Source of the DNA: Nostoc sp. 'Lobaria pulmonaria (5183) cyanobiont'
GTDB lineage: Bacteria > Cyanobacteriota > Cyanobacteriia > Cyanobacteriales > Nostocaceae
NCBI RefSeq assembly: GCF_002949795.1
Contig: NZ_CP026692.1
Coordinates: 6,897,001 to 6,961,000, forward strand
Direction of reading: 5' to 3'
Length of the DNA: 64,000 nucleotides
The position numbers and the translations under genes are program-made. Shown here piece after piece: positions 44,108-52,454 of the stretch. Below the pieces are notes generated by a model. The model was not told the origin of the DNA. It worked only from the letters and a program-made list of their open reading frames with translations, and ran no database searches. Every line of letters begins with the position of its first letter. Within the stretch, counting starts at the first letter, position 1.

Positions 44108-44334
44108 ATTAATCCTTTTGCTTCCAAGCGCTTACTGGGGAGCGATAAATTCTATATAATTACGCTAGCAAAAGTTGACTTAAACTGTAGACTCCTGAAG
44201 GTTAGATATAGGCTATCTTAAAAAAGACAGCCTATCTGGACTTAAAGTTAAAGATTGATTGCACCTCTGGCCAACGGCTGGGATAACATAGGCGCAATCG
44301 CTTTATTTCAGGAAATAAATGAACTTCGTCTAGA

Positions 44335-45168
44335 TTACTGATAAAATTCAATTTGGTTTACCATAAAAGGAAGTTCTTTGGTATCATCCACAGCCATTTT
44401 CCTCACCCAACTCTTAAGTTCAGGAATCCATTTAAAACCTGCCTTTTTTGCAAGTTCCCTATTGTCATAGGTTACAAGAGCTTTAAACCAAGCTTTGGGT
44501 CTTAACGCCATTTTAAACATGGCATTCAGGTTCTCCATCCGATCAAAAAGATATGCGATCAATTGACAGTCTGTTAATGCCCTATGATTTCCAAAAATAC
44601 CAATATCATGTGCTGCTGCTAATTCAATAAGAGATTGACCAGATCGGATTTGACGAGGCCATTCAAATTCAGTACAGGTACAAACCCAACGAAGTGGTTC
44701 ATTTTTAGAGTTCAATAAAACAGGTAGTAGACTCTTCCCATTATTTGAAGAACCAAACCACTTCTGATCAAACTCAGCATTGTGTGCCACAATAACTTGC
44801 GCCTTCTTTGCCATCTCAGTTATCATCCACACACTTTCAGCTACTTGTTCTTCTGTTATTTCCATTAACGGTGCTGGCTTAATCCTGTTTATATGCTCTG
44901 CCGGATTATTCTGTGCTGGGAGAAGAGCTGAATATTGTTTAATGGTGGTTTGATGTTTCACCGAATACAGAATAGCTCCTAGCTCTATAACCTGCCCTGT
45001 CTTAACGTCTAAGTCTGTGGTTTCTGTATCAAGGATTAGAACCTGATCGGGTGTAGGAAATTGAGCATTGGATGAAACGAAGGTATTTTGCGTCATAATA
45101 GGAGTACGAAATAAATAATTGAAAACATGCCTACCAAGTTGAAAGCTTGAGGGCATTTTTTTTGGCAA
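44335..45168 (-). CDS. DnaQ-like (DEDD) 3'-5' exonuclease
   Basis: Up to 277 residues. The exonuclease domain (about 45-215) shows ILDTETTDLD (Exo I, D-E), then VIVAHNAEFDQKWF (Exo II, D), then NHRALTDCQLIAYL (Exo III, H-x4-D), i.e. a DEDDh enzyme. The C-terminal 60 residues (ALRPKAWFKALVTYDNRELA, then AKKAGFKWIPELKSWVRK) resemble a small module seen after some phage and bacterial exonucleases. Alternative starts exist: TTG at 45168, ATG at 45156 or ATG at 45096 (MTQNTFVS); only the last keeps just the family core. It is divergent from the XRE-pentapeptide gene, with about 150-220 bp of dyad-rich DNA between. Confidence 0.87.
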   Translation of the reverse strand: MPKKMPSSFQLGRHVFNYLFRTPIMTQNTFVSSNAQFPTPDQVLILDTETTDLDVKTGQVIELGAILYSVKHQTTIKQYSALLPAQNNPAEHINRIKPAPLMEITEEQVAESVWMITEMAKKAQVIVAHNAEFDQKWFGSSNNGKSLLPVLLNSKNEPLRWVCTCTEFEWPRQIRSGQSLIELAAAHDIGIFGNHRALTDCQLIAYLFDRMENLNAMFKMALRPKAWFKALVTYDNRELAKKAGFKWIPELKSWVRKMAVDDTKELPFMVNQIEFYQ

Positions 45169-45189
45169 TTTTGTTGCCGAATATATACA

Positions 45190-45268
45190 CGTTACTTTGT
45201 CCGTATTACTTTGTCAATAATAACGACTATATTATTTTTACCGTAGTATACTGTAGCGCTAATACAGT
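45190..45268. promoter_or_regulatory. Candidate operator/promoter region between the exonuclease and XRE-pentapeptide genes
   Basis: It holds a direct repeat of TTACTTTGTC (about 45192 and 45206), a -10-like TATACT at 45247-45252, and an inverted repeat ACTGTA (45250-45255) with TACAGT (45263-45268), spacer 7. The dyad overlaps the -10 box, as expected for a repressor site. The XRE domain of the downstream protein is the natural candidate to bind it. Confidence 0.5.
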
Positions 45269-45319
45269 TTGCTAGTGTAAGCTAATGCATACCTCGTAAT
45301 TAAATCTTAAAGAGCATTT

Positions 45320-46408
45320 ATGAGAAAGATTAGCTGTAAGTTAAAAGACTTTATGGAAAAACGGCATTTATCCCAGTACCAATTAGCTAAAAACACTGGT
45401 ATTAGCGTCAATGCTATTGGGAGGCTTTATAAAGAAGAGTTTGATCGAATTGACTGCAACACTGCTGAAGTTTTGTGTAACTACTTTGGCTGTGACTTGG
45501 GTGATTTGTTTATTATGCAAGCTGAAGGAATGAAAGAGGATGAGCTTATAAAGCGATATGATGCAGGAAAAAGGGATTTTTCTGGTGTAGACTTAGGCGG
45601 GGCTATTTTAAGTCAGGTAAACTTGACAGGAGCAAATCTAACAGGAGCAAATCTAACAGGAGCAAACCTATGTCAGGCAGACTTGAGTAAAACCAACTTA
45701 GATCAGACTGACCTAAGAAGAGCTGATCTTGAAGGAGTAAACTTAAAAAAAGCAACACTCAGAGAGGCAAAGCTCCTTTTTGCAAAACTAGTGTCTGCGA
45801 ATCTGTTTTGTGCGGAACTGACTGAAGCAGACCTCAGCCAAGTTTATCTCCAAAATGCAGAGCTTGGGTGGGCAAACCTAAGTAGGGCTGTTTTAAAAGA
45901 AGCAAATTTAGATAATGCAGAAATGGTTAGAGTCAACTTGAGAGGAGCAAACTTGACAAATGCCAAAGCCAGAAAAGCGAATCTCAAGTTTGCAGACCTG
46001 CGTGAGACAAAACTGATTGATACCGATATCGCTGACGCCAACTTAGAAACAGCTTGTTTAGTTAACGCTGATCTGAGTAATGCTAACTTCAGTAAAGCCA
46101 GACTAGGAAAAGCTGATCTGAGTACTAGCAACCTGAGATGTATCAACTTGACTGATGCTGACTTAACGGGTGCTGACTTAACGGGTGCTGACTTAACGGG
46201 TGCTGACTTAACGGGTGCTAACTTGACGGGTGCTAACTTGACGGATGCTAACTTGACGGGTGCTAACTTGACTGGTGTCAGTTTACGGATTGCTAATCTA
46301 ACCAATGCTAATTTGGACGGTGCTAGCTTGAAGGGAGCAATCATGCCTAATGGCAAATTATATCAATCTTTGAGCAGCGAAGAAGACAGATTCCTTGAAA
46401 ATTTTTAG
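45320..46408 (+). CDS. XRE helix-turn-helix protein fused to a long pentapeptide-repeat domain
   Basis: A 362-residue fusion. Residues 1-65 form a Cro/C1-type HTH (FMEKRHLSQYQLAKNTGISV, NAIGRLYKEEF, ending CDLGDLFIM). From about 83 to 345 follow some 50 consecutive A(D/N)LxX pentapeptides, which build a right-handed quadrilateral beta-helix about the width of DNA. At the DNA level the stretch 46150-46275 is a near-perfect 15-bp tandem repeat (GCTGACTTAACGGGT type), so this part grew by recent duplication. Pentapeptide proteins such as MfpA and Qnr mimic DNA and bind gyrase, but most cyanobacterial ones have no known role. The combination with a DNA-binding domain is unusual. It is divergent from a DnaQ-like exonuclease. 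Confidence 0.88.
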   Translation: MRKISCKLKDFMEKRHLSQYQLAKNTGISVNAIGRLYKEEFDRIDCNTAEVLCNYFGCDLGDLFIMQAEGMKEDELIKRYDAGKRDFSGVDLGGAILSQVNLTGANLTGANLTGANLCQADLSKTNLDQTDLRRADLEGVNLKKATLREAKLLFAKLVSANLFCAELTEADLSQVYLQNAELGWANLSRAVLKEANLDNAEMVRVNLRGANLTNAKARKANLKFADLRETKLIDTDIADANLETACLVNADLSNANFSKARLGKADLSTSNLRCINLTDADLTGADLTGADLTGADLTGANLTGANLTDANLTGANLTGVSLRIANLTNANLDGASLKGAIMPNGKLYQSLSSEEDRFLENF

Positions 46409-46474
46409 CTTTTAACCTTAAATTGGGTTGCACTGCGAGAACAAGGATATTTATTTTTGATAGCCTTACAAGGA

Positions 46475-46696
46475 TTAGGTAACTTCACCATCAAGTATCG
46501 GTAGAGTATGACCCAAACGGAATCCTAAAATAATCCATTCTTCAAGAGCATCTTGCAAATCTTCCCGACAAGCTTCTAGTGTTGCAGCGTTTACCCAAAC
46601 TCCTTGACATTCTGGAATTTCGCTATAAAAAGTTCCATCCTCAAGCAAATCGTAGGTTGCTTTGTGTAATGCTGTACGAATGTAATTTGTCAACAT
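46475..46696 (-). CDS. HicB-family antitoxin-like protein, orphan
   Basis: A 73-residue protein with the HicB partial RNase-H fold: YDLLEDGTFYSEIPECQGVW, then VNAATLEACREDLQDALEEW. In type II HicAB modules HicB blocks the HicA mRNA nuclease. No hicA (about 60-80 residues with a conserved His) is found on either side: downstream only 66 bp remain before the convergent XRE-pentapeptide stop, and upstream is ctaB. It is therefore solitary, either a free regulator or the leftover of a lost module. Confidence 0.8.
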   Translation of the reverse strand: MLTNYIRTALHKATYDLLEDGTFYSEIPECQGVWVNAATLEACREDLQDALEEWIILGFRLGHTLPILDGEVT

Positions 46697-46839
46697 TTAG
46701 CTTTTTGATCAATTTGCCTATGACTTAAATTTTACTTTTAATCGCAAATCCGCCAAACTCTAATTATTATGTATATTTTTTAATTTCTGAAAATGCGATC
46801 GCGCCACTTTCCCAACGCGATCGCTAAATTTTGCATCCC

Positions 46840-47793
46840 CTAAGCAATAAAATGCAACTGATTGATCGCTGCATTAATTAGATTATGGGTAACGGGAAGG
46901 CTATCCACTACCATCCCCAGACACAACAGCATCATGTAGGAGATGGAAAAGAGAAACAACTCTTTAGCTACAGTGCGATCCTCTGGATTTTGCAACAACC
47001 GCCAAGATTTGTGGATAAATAATCCTCCCAGAATTAGGGCGATCGCAGCATAAAGAATTCCACTTGCTCCCAAGGGATAAACCAATAACACGGTTGCAAC
47101 TACGGTAAGCAGGGTATAGTACCAAATCTGCTTCACGGTTGCCGTAGTACCTTCAATCACAGGTAACATTGGTATCCCAACTTTTGCGTAGTCATCTTTA
47201 ATCATCAGAGCTAACGCCCAAAAATGGGGCGGTGTCCATAAAAAGACGATCGCAAAAATCAGCCATGCTGACCAGCTTAATGTACCCGTGACAGCAGCCC
47301 AACCCACTAACGCCGGAATTGCCCCAGCGGCCCCACCAACAACGATATTCTGGGTGCTGTGGCGTTTAAGCCAATGGGTATAGACCAAAATATAAAAGAC
47401 GATACCAGAGAAGGCTAGCAAGGCGGCTAACAGGTTGGCAAATACTGCCAGGAGTGTAAAGGAAATCGTCGCCAGTGCGATCGCAAAAATTAGAGCATCG
47501 CGTGGCTGCACCTTACCCGAAGGTATCGGACGGTGGCGCGTCCGCTCCATGTCATAATCAATATCCCGGTCATACACACAGTTAATCGTCTGAGCGCTTG
47601 CAGCAGCCAAAGTGCCACCAGTGAGAGTTACTAGCAACAGCAATGGGTCTACTTCTCCCTTAGCAGCAATCCACATACTCCCAGCCGTGGTAATTAAAAG
47701 CAACGGAATAATCCGAGGCTTCGTTAGCTGGTAGTAACTTTGAATTACCTGTAAAAATGTTTGGTGGTGGCGAGAGACATTAGTCTCAATCAT
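46840..47793 (-). CDS. ctaB: Protoheme IX farnesyltransferase (haem O synthase)
   Basis: A 317-residue UbiA-type prenyltransferase with about nine helices that adds farnesyl to haem B, giving haem O. The first Asp-rich motif is NCVYDRDIDYDMERTRHRPI, the second lies near KDDYAKVGIPMLPV, both with conserved Asp. It is downstream of ctaA on the same strand (245 bp apart) and divergent as a pair from the coxBAC genes, giving a complete haem A/oxidase locus. The GSMW start of the first helix and end features match the family. Confidence 0.96.
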   Translation of the reverse strand: MIETNVSRHHQTFLQVIQSYYQLTKPRIIPLLLITTAGSMWIAAKGEVDPLLLLVTLTGGTLAAASAQTINCVYDRDIDYDMERTRHRPIPSGKVQPRDALIFAIALATISFTLLAVFANLLAALLAFSGIVFYILVYTHWLKRHSTQNIVVGGAAGAIPALVGWAAVTGTLSWSAWLIFAIVFLWTPPHFWALALMIKDDYAKVGIPMLPVIEGTTATVKQIWYYTLLTVVATVLLVYPLGASGILYAAIALILGGLFIHKSWRLLQNPEDRTVAKELFLFSISYMMLLCLGMVVDSLPVTHNLINAAINQLHFIA

Positions 47794-48039
47794 TTTGGCT
47801 CTGGTTCCTTATTTTTCAACAACTTATATGCAGCCCCCGCTCAAGGTGGCTCTTTCAGGCAAACGAAAACACAGATTTTCTGCACCTGCGTGGGTCGCAA
47901 TACTCGCCGTTGCGGCTTTCGTCGTTTAGTGGGGAGTGGGGGCAGGGGGTAGGGAAGCAGGGGAGCAGGGGAGCAGAGGAGAAGTTGCAGTAAGTTTTTC
48001 CCCTCTTCTTCTTGTGCCCAATGCCCAATGCCCCATTTC

Positions 48040-48975
48040 CTACTCAGCACTTAGCATTTGTGAATTAGCACTCACTGAGTCACGCAGTGCGAGAACTGTG
48101 AAAACCACCAAAGTACCTAGCAAAGTAGCTCCTATAGCTTGATGAGAGACTGTGAGAGGCTCGACTTGGAGGTGTAATTTGAAAGTGGCAAATCCCAACA
48201 AGATTTGTAATGTCAACAAAGCACCAGCCATATTTGCCAGTCGCCGCAAGGCTGGATGTAGTGCTGGTGTCCACCAACAGATCAATACCATTGCCAAGGT
48301 TGCCACTGTTGGCGGCACCAAACCAGCAATATGGCTGTACATTACAGTACAAAGTTGAGAACCGCCGAGGCATTGGTGTAGCGCCCAGCGAGAGCCTACC
48401 AAAGCACCTAGCAAACTTTGCAGGTAAACTAGAACAGCAGCAGTTAAACCGACCCAAGGCAACTTACCAACGGTTCCATTCCCCTGATAGGGTGTGAGTG
48501 CTGTGCCGATAATCAGGAGAGTAGTAAAAAACAACAGCGCCGTTCCTAAATGGGCAGTAACAATATCAAACCGCAACAGTTCGGTAACGGTGAGTCCCCC
48601 TAAGATACCTTGGAAGACGATTAGAAATAGGGCGAATGTAGATGCCCAAGGCAGCCAAGAGGGTAAGAAACGACGACGCCACCAGGACAAACCGAAAAGT
48701 GCGATCGCGCTTAAACCAATTAAAGCCGCATCCAATCTGTGAAACCACTCCAAAAACACTTGGAGATTCATTTGCTTGGCTGGCACGAGTTCGCCATAGC
48801 ATAAGGGCCAGTCTGGGCAAGCAAGCCCAGCATTCATCACGCGGGTGGCACTGCCTATTGCCATCAAAATTAAGGTGGCTATGCACATTTTCCACACCAA
48901 GCGCCGAATCATTTCCTTGGGCTTTTGCTGCTGAAGAGCCGCTTCATTTTGTTGTTGTAGGACAAATTCGCTCAT
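48040..48975 (-). CDS. ctaA: Haem A synthase (CtaA/COX15)
   Basis: A 311-residue, eight-helix membrane oxygenase that converts haem O to haem A. Conserved haem-ligand His are seen in EWFHRLDAALIG, TAHLGTALLF, MYSHIAGLVPP and SHQAIGATLLG; the Cys pair in GLACPDWPLCYG and in LHQCLGGSQLC is also present. The reading frame begins MSEFVLQQQNEAALQQQKPK, a Gln-rich cytoplasmic leader. It is first gene of the ctaA-ctaB unit; the 245-bp gap to ctaB contains GGGGAGCA-type repeats. Confidence 0.96.
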   Translation of the reverse strand: MSEFVLQQQNEAALQQQKPKEMIRRLVWKMCIATLILMAIGSATRVMNAGLACPDWPLCYGELVPAKQMNLQVFLEWFHRLDAALIGLSAIALFGLSWWRRRFLPSWLPWASTFALFLIVFQGILGGLTVTELLRFDIVTAHLGTALLFFTTLLIIGTALTPYQGNGTVGKLPWVGLTAAVLVYLQSLLGALVGSRWALHQCLGGSQLCTVMYSHIAGLVPPTVATLAMVLICWWTPALHPALRRLANMAGALLTLQILLGFATFKLHLQVEPLTVSHQAIGATLLGTLVVFTVLALRDSVSANSQMLSAE

Positions 48976-49379
48976 GAACGATACCTTCTGCCCGCTCTTG
49001 GTGGATCTCTTAAAATCTTCAATTTTCTTTTAGCGTCCTATCTTCACCCTAGCGTATAGGTTAAGGTTTTATAGATTAGCACTCACTTATACTTTGAATC
49101 ACTCTAGAAAGGTTTTGCCTGAAGCTTTAGGTATTTTTCAAGATGTCAAAAATTGATTAATCACAATTAATTTAAACATTCTAAATTTTTCCTTAAATTT
49201 TTTCACTGATTCACATCTATTTTTGGCGTTGTATGATAGTAAACTCATACTCAAAATTAATGAAATAGCCAAAAAAATTAATAAAAATTTCAGACCTTTG
49301 GACTCCATGCCTTCTAGCCTAGACTACCTTAGTAAGTGAGCAGCTTTAAGATAACGTAGTAAATTCAATTAAGTAAGCC
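48976..49379. other. Divergent promoter region between ctaA and coxB
   Basis: About 400 bp, AT-rich, no gene. It must carry the promoters of both haem A and oxidase operons. I see no perfect dyad long enough to name an operator. Confidence 0.5.
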
Positions 49380-50462
49380 GTGAAGATTCCAAGTTCAATC
49401 TGGACATTACTCATTGGCATCGTGCTAACGCTCGCCAGCCTTTGGTACGGTCAAAATCACGGACTGTTGCCAGCAGCAGCCACAGATGAAGCCGTCTTGG
49501 TAGATAATCTGTTCAACGCGATGATGGTCATTTCTACAGGTATATTCCTCCTCGTAGAAGGTGTTTTAATTTACTCTGCATTTAAATACCGTCGGCGTGC
49601 AGGTGACAATGAAGACGGCCCACCAGTTGAGGGCAATGTACCTTTAGAAATTCTCTGGACGGCGATCCCAGCAATTATCGTTATCGGTATTTCTGTTTAC
49701 AGCTTTGATGTCTACAACGAAATCGGTGGCTTTGATCCCCATGCTATCCATCAAGCGCCGATGAATCAGGAGTCGATGGCAATGCCTGGAAGTGCTATGG
49801 CAGCAACTTTAAACGATACTCCTCCTAGCACCGAACCCAACCTCAATCAAGAAAAATCTGATGAGGCAATGCAAGACCCAGCTACCGCAGAAGTTCGTAA
49901 TGCTGACCAAATTCCCCAACTGCGGAATGCTCCTGGTGTCGGTAGTGTTGCTCCGACAATTGGGGGAACTCCTGATAAAGCAGGCAAACCAGCAGGATTA
50001 CAGGTCAACGTCACAGGTCTACAATATGCCTGGATTTTCACCTATCCTGAAACTGGTATAACTACAGGTGAAATGCACGTACCCATCGGGCGAGAAGTGG
50101 AAATCAATATGACAGCCAACGATGTTATCCACGCCTTTTGGGTGCCAGAGTTCCGCCTGAAACAAGATGCGATCCCTGGTAGGCAAAGCGAGATTCGCTT
50201 CACCCCCAAAAAAGCAGGCGATTATACCCTAATCTGTGCTGAACTTTGTGGCCCCTACCACGGTGCGATGAGAGCAACAGTAGTCGTTGAGCCAGAAGAA
50301 GCCTTTGATAAATGGGTGCAAGAACAACTAGTTGCCAGCAAAGAAACACTAAATCAAGCCGTTGCTGTTAACCCTGCGAATCTATCCCCAAATGAATTTC
50401 TTGCTCCTTACACCAAGGACATGGGAATTCAGCCAGAAATCCTTCATCAAGTTCACAAATAG
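49380..50462 (+). CDS. coxB: Cytochrome c oxidase subunit II
   Basis: A 360-residue subunit that accepts electrons from cytochrome c or plastocyanin. Two N-terminal helices (about 8-26 and 44-66) are followed by the CuA domain. The CuA ligands are visible: H in VIHAFWVPEF and the block CAELCGPYHGAM with C, E, C, H and M. Between helix 2 and the CuA domain is an insert of about 75 residues (120-200) rich in Met, Pro, Asn and Ala that is not in model subunits. GTG start at 49380. First gene of coxB-coxA-ctaE. Confidence 0.96.
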   Translation: MKIPSSIWTLLIGIVLTLASLWYGQNHGLLPAAATDEAVLVDNLFNAMMVISTGIFLLVEGVLIYSAFKYRRRAGDNEDGPPVEGNVPLEILWTAIPAIIVIGISVYSFDVYNEIGGFDPHAIHQAPMNQESMAMPGSAMAATLNDTPPSTEPNLNQEKSDEAMQDPATAEVRNADQIPQLRNAPGVGSVAPTIGGTPDKAGKPAGLQVNVTGLQYAWIFTYPETGITTGEMHVPIGREVEINMTANDVIHAFWVPEFRLKQDAIPGRQSEIRFTPKKAGDYTLICAELCGPYHGAMRATVVVEPEEAFDKWVQEQLVASKETLNQAVAVNPANLSPNEFLAPYTKDMGIQPEILHQVHK

Positions 50463-50504
50463 TCATTGGTCATTAGTCATTAGTCACTGATCATTAGTAC
50501 TCAT

Positions 50505-50567
50505 ACAAAGGACAAGTGACAAAGGACAAGTGACAAAGGACAAATGACAAAGGACAAATGACAAATG
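50505..50567 (+). repeat. 14-bp tandem repeat that supplies the coxA ribosome-binding site and start codon
   Basis: Four 14-bp units, ACAAAGGACAAGTG twice then ACAAAGGACAAATG twice, followed by a half unit ACAAATG whose ATG is the coxA start (50565-50567). Each unit holds AAAGGA, and the last one stands 10 nt before the start codon. Confidence 0.9.
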
Positions 50568-52301
50568 ACCCAAGCTCAAGTGCAAGAAACTGCCAACGCC
50601 CCTGCTCTTCTTGAGGAGCCAGGGATCAGAAAATGGCAAGACTATTTTAGTTTCAACACCGACCATAAGGTGATTGGGATTCAATACCTAGTCACTACAT
50701 TCATTTTTTACTGTATCGGTGGGGTGATGGCTGACTTGGTTCGTACAGAACTGCGAACCCCAGAAGTCGATTTCGTCACCCCTGAAGTCTACAACAGCTT
50801 ATTTACGCTGCACGCCACGATCATGATCTTCTTGTGGATCGTGCCAGCTGGTGCGGGTTTTGCTAACTTCCTCATTCCTTTGATGATTGGGGCAAAGGAT
50901 ATGGCATTTCCACGCTTGAATGCTGTTGCCTTTTGGATGATTCCCCCTGCGGGTTTATTGTTGATCGCTAGTTTAGTGGTAGGCGATGCACCGGATGCGG
51001 GTTGGACTTCCTACCCTCCCCTGAGCTTGGTAACAGGTCAAGTAGGTGAGGGAATTTGGATTATGAGCGTTCTCCTACTAGGTACGTCATCGATTTTAGG
51101 GGCAATCAATTTCCTGGTTACATTGCTCAAGATGCGTATCCCTGGTATGGGGGTTCACCAAATGCCCTTATTCTGCTGGGCGATGTTTGCTACCTCGGCG
51201 CTGACTTTGGTATCTACGCCAGTGTTAGCAGCAGGTCTAATTCTGCTGGCTTTTGACTTATTGGCAGGAACGACATTTTTTAACCCAACTGGGGGTGGCG
51301 ACCCAGTTGTGTATCAGCACATGTTCTGGTTTTACTCCCACCCAGCAGTTTACATCATGATTTTGCCCTTTTTTGGGGCAATTTCAGAAATTATTCCGGT
51401 GCATTCCCGCAAGCCGATTTTTGGCTATAAAGCGATCGCTTATTCGTCTCTTGCCATTAGCTTTTTGGGGCTAATTGTTTGGGCGCACCACATGTTTACC
51501 AGTGGTATCCCCGGTTGGTTGCGGATGTTCTTTATGATCACCACGATGATCATTGCCGTACCCACGGGAATTAAAATTTTCAGCTGGTTAGCAACCATGT
51601 GGGGTGGGAAAATCCGGCTTAACAGTGCCATGCTATTTGCCATCGGCTTTGTTGGCACCTTTGTGATTGGCGGGATCAGTGGCGTGATGTTGGCAGCAGT
51701 GCCCTTTGATATTCACGTTCATGACACTTATTTTGTGGTGGCCCACCTGCACTATGTCTTATTTGGTGGTAGCGTTCTCGGCATTTATGCGGCGATTTAC
51801 CACTGGTTCCCGAAAATGACGGGACGGATGGTAAACGAATTTTGGGGTAAGGTTCACTTTGCCTTAACAATTGTGGGTCTAAATATGACCTTTTTACCAA
51901 TGCACAAGCTGGGATTAATGGGCATGAACCGCCGCATCGCCCAGTATGACCCCAAATTTACCTTTCTCAACGAAATCTGCACTTATGGCGCTTACATACT
52001 GGCAGTTTCGACATTTCCCTTCATCATCAATGCCATTTGGAGTTGGTTATACGGCGAAAAAGCTGGTAATAATCCCTGGAGAGCATTGACCTTAGAGTGG
52101 ATGACGACATCACCACCTGCGATCGAGAATTTTGATCAAACCCCAGTACTGGCTACAGGCCCCTACGACTACGGTTTGGAAAATTCTAATGAAGATGTAC
52201 CTTTATCCGATCCCAATCCTCTCTTATCTGGTGGGCCAAACTCAGTATTAAGAGCAGAACCCGACCCAGCGGTTGCCGCCAATCCCGAAGACCGGAAATA
52301 G
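50565..52301 (+). CDS. coxA: Cytochrome c oxidase subunit I
   Basis: A 578-residue, twelve-helix catalytic subunit with haem a, haem a3 and CuB. Ligand motifs are intact: LFTLHATIMIFLW (haem a His), MFWFYSHPAVYIMILP (CuB His and the cross-linked Tyr region), WAHHMFTSG (CuB His pair), and FVVAHLHYVLFGG (haem a3 and haem a His). With haem A synthesis genes next door it is an aa3-type enzyme. The start codon lies in a tandem repeat. The C-terminal 70 residues are hydrophilic. Confidence 0.97.
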   Translation: MTQAQVQETANAPALLEEPGIRKWQDYFSFNTDHKVIGIQYLVTTFIFYCIGGVMADLVRTELRTPEVDFVTPEVYNSLFTLHATIMIFLWIVPAGAGFANFLIPLMIGAKDMAFPRLNAVAFWMIPPAGLLLIASLVVGDAPDAGWTSYPPLSLVTGQVGEGIWIMSVLLLGTSSILGAINFLVTLLKMRIPGMGVHQMPLFCWAMFATSALTLVSTPVLAAGLILLAFDLLAGTTFFNPTGGGDPVVYQHMFWFYSHPAVYIMILPFFGAISEIIPVHSRKPIFGYKAIAYSSLAISFLGLIVWAHHMFTSGIPGWLRMFFMITTMIIAVPTGIKIFSWLATMWGGKIRLNSAMLFAIGFVGTFVIGGISGVMLAAVPFDIHVHDTYFVVAHLHYVLFGGSVLGIYAAIYHWFPKMTGRMVNEFWGKVHFALTIVGLNMTFLPMHKLGLMGMNRRIAQYDPKFTFLNEICTYGAYILAVSTFPFIINAIWSWLYGEKAGNNPWRALTLEWMTTSPPAIENFDQTPVLATGPYDYGLENSNEDVPLSDPNPLLSGGPNSVLRAEPDPAVAANPEDRK

Positions 52302-52366
52302 AGTTATGAGTTAGGAGTGAAGAGTTATAAGTTATGAATGATGAGTTATGACAATTCCTAACTCCT

Positions 52367-52394
52367 GTACAGACGCGATTAATCGCGTCTGTAC
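52367..52394. repeat. Perfect 28-bp palindrome of the REP family between coxA and ctaE
   Basis: GTACAGACGCGATT joined to AATCGCGTCTGTAC with no loop. It shares AGACGCGATT/AATCGCGTCT with the RAYT-linked palindromes at 3808 and 4291. Confidence 0.88.
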
Positions 52395-52454
52395 TCCTAA
52401 CTCCCACCCCCCACTCCCCATTCCCCATTCCCAATTCCCCACTTATCAAAATTC

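Noticed and set aside
45245..45268. LexA (SOS) box for the XRE-pentapeptide gene
   Set aside because: The dyad ACTGTA-N7-TACAGT does not fit the cyanobacterial LexA consensus as I know it; treated as a separate operator candidate.
46150..46275. 15-bp tandem repeats as a non-coding array
   Set aside because: They are in frame and encode pentapeptide units of the XRE-fusion protein.
48040..48975. Several long plus-strand frames opposite ctaA
   Set aside because: Antisense shadows of a well-conserved gene; translations are Arg/Ser-rich and match no family.
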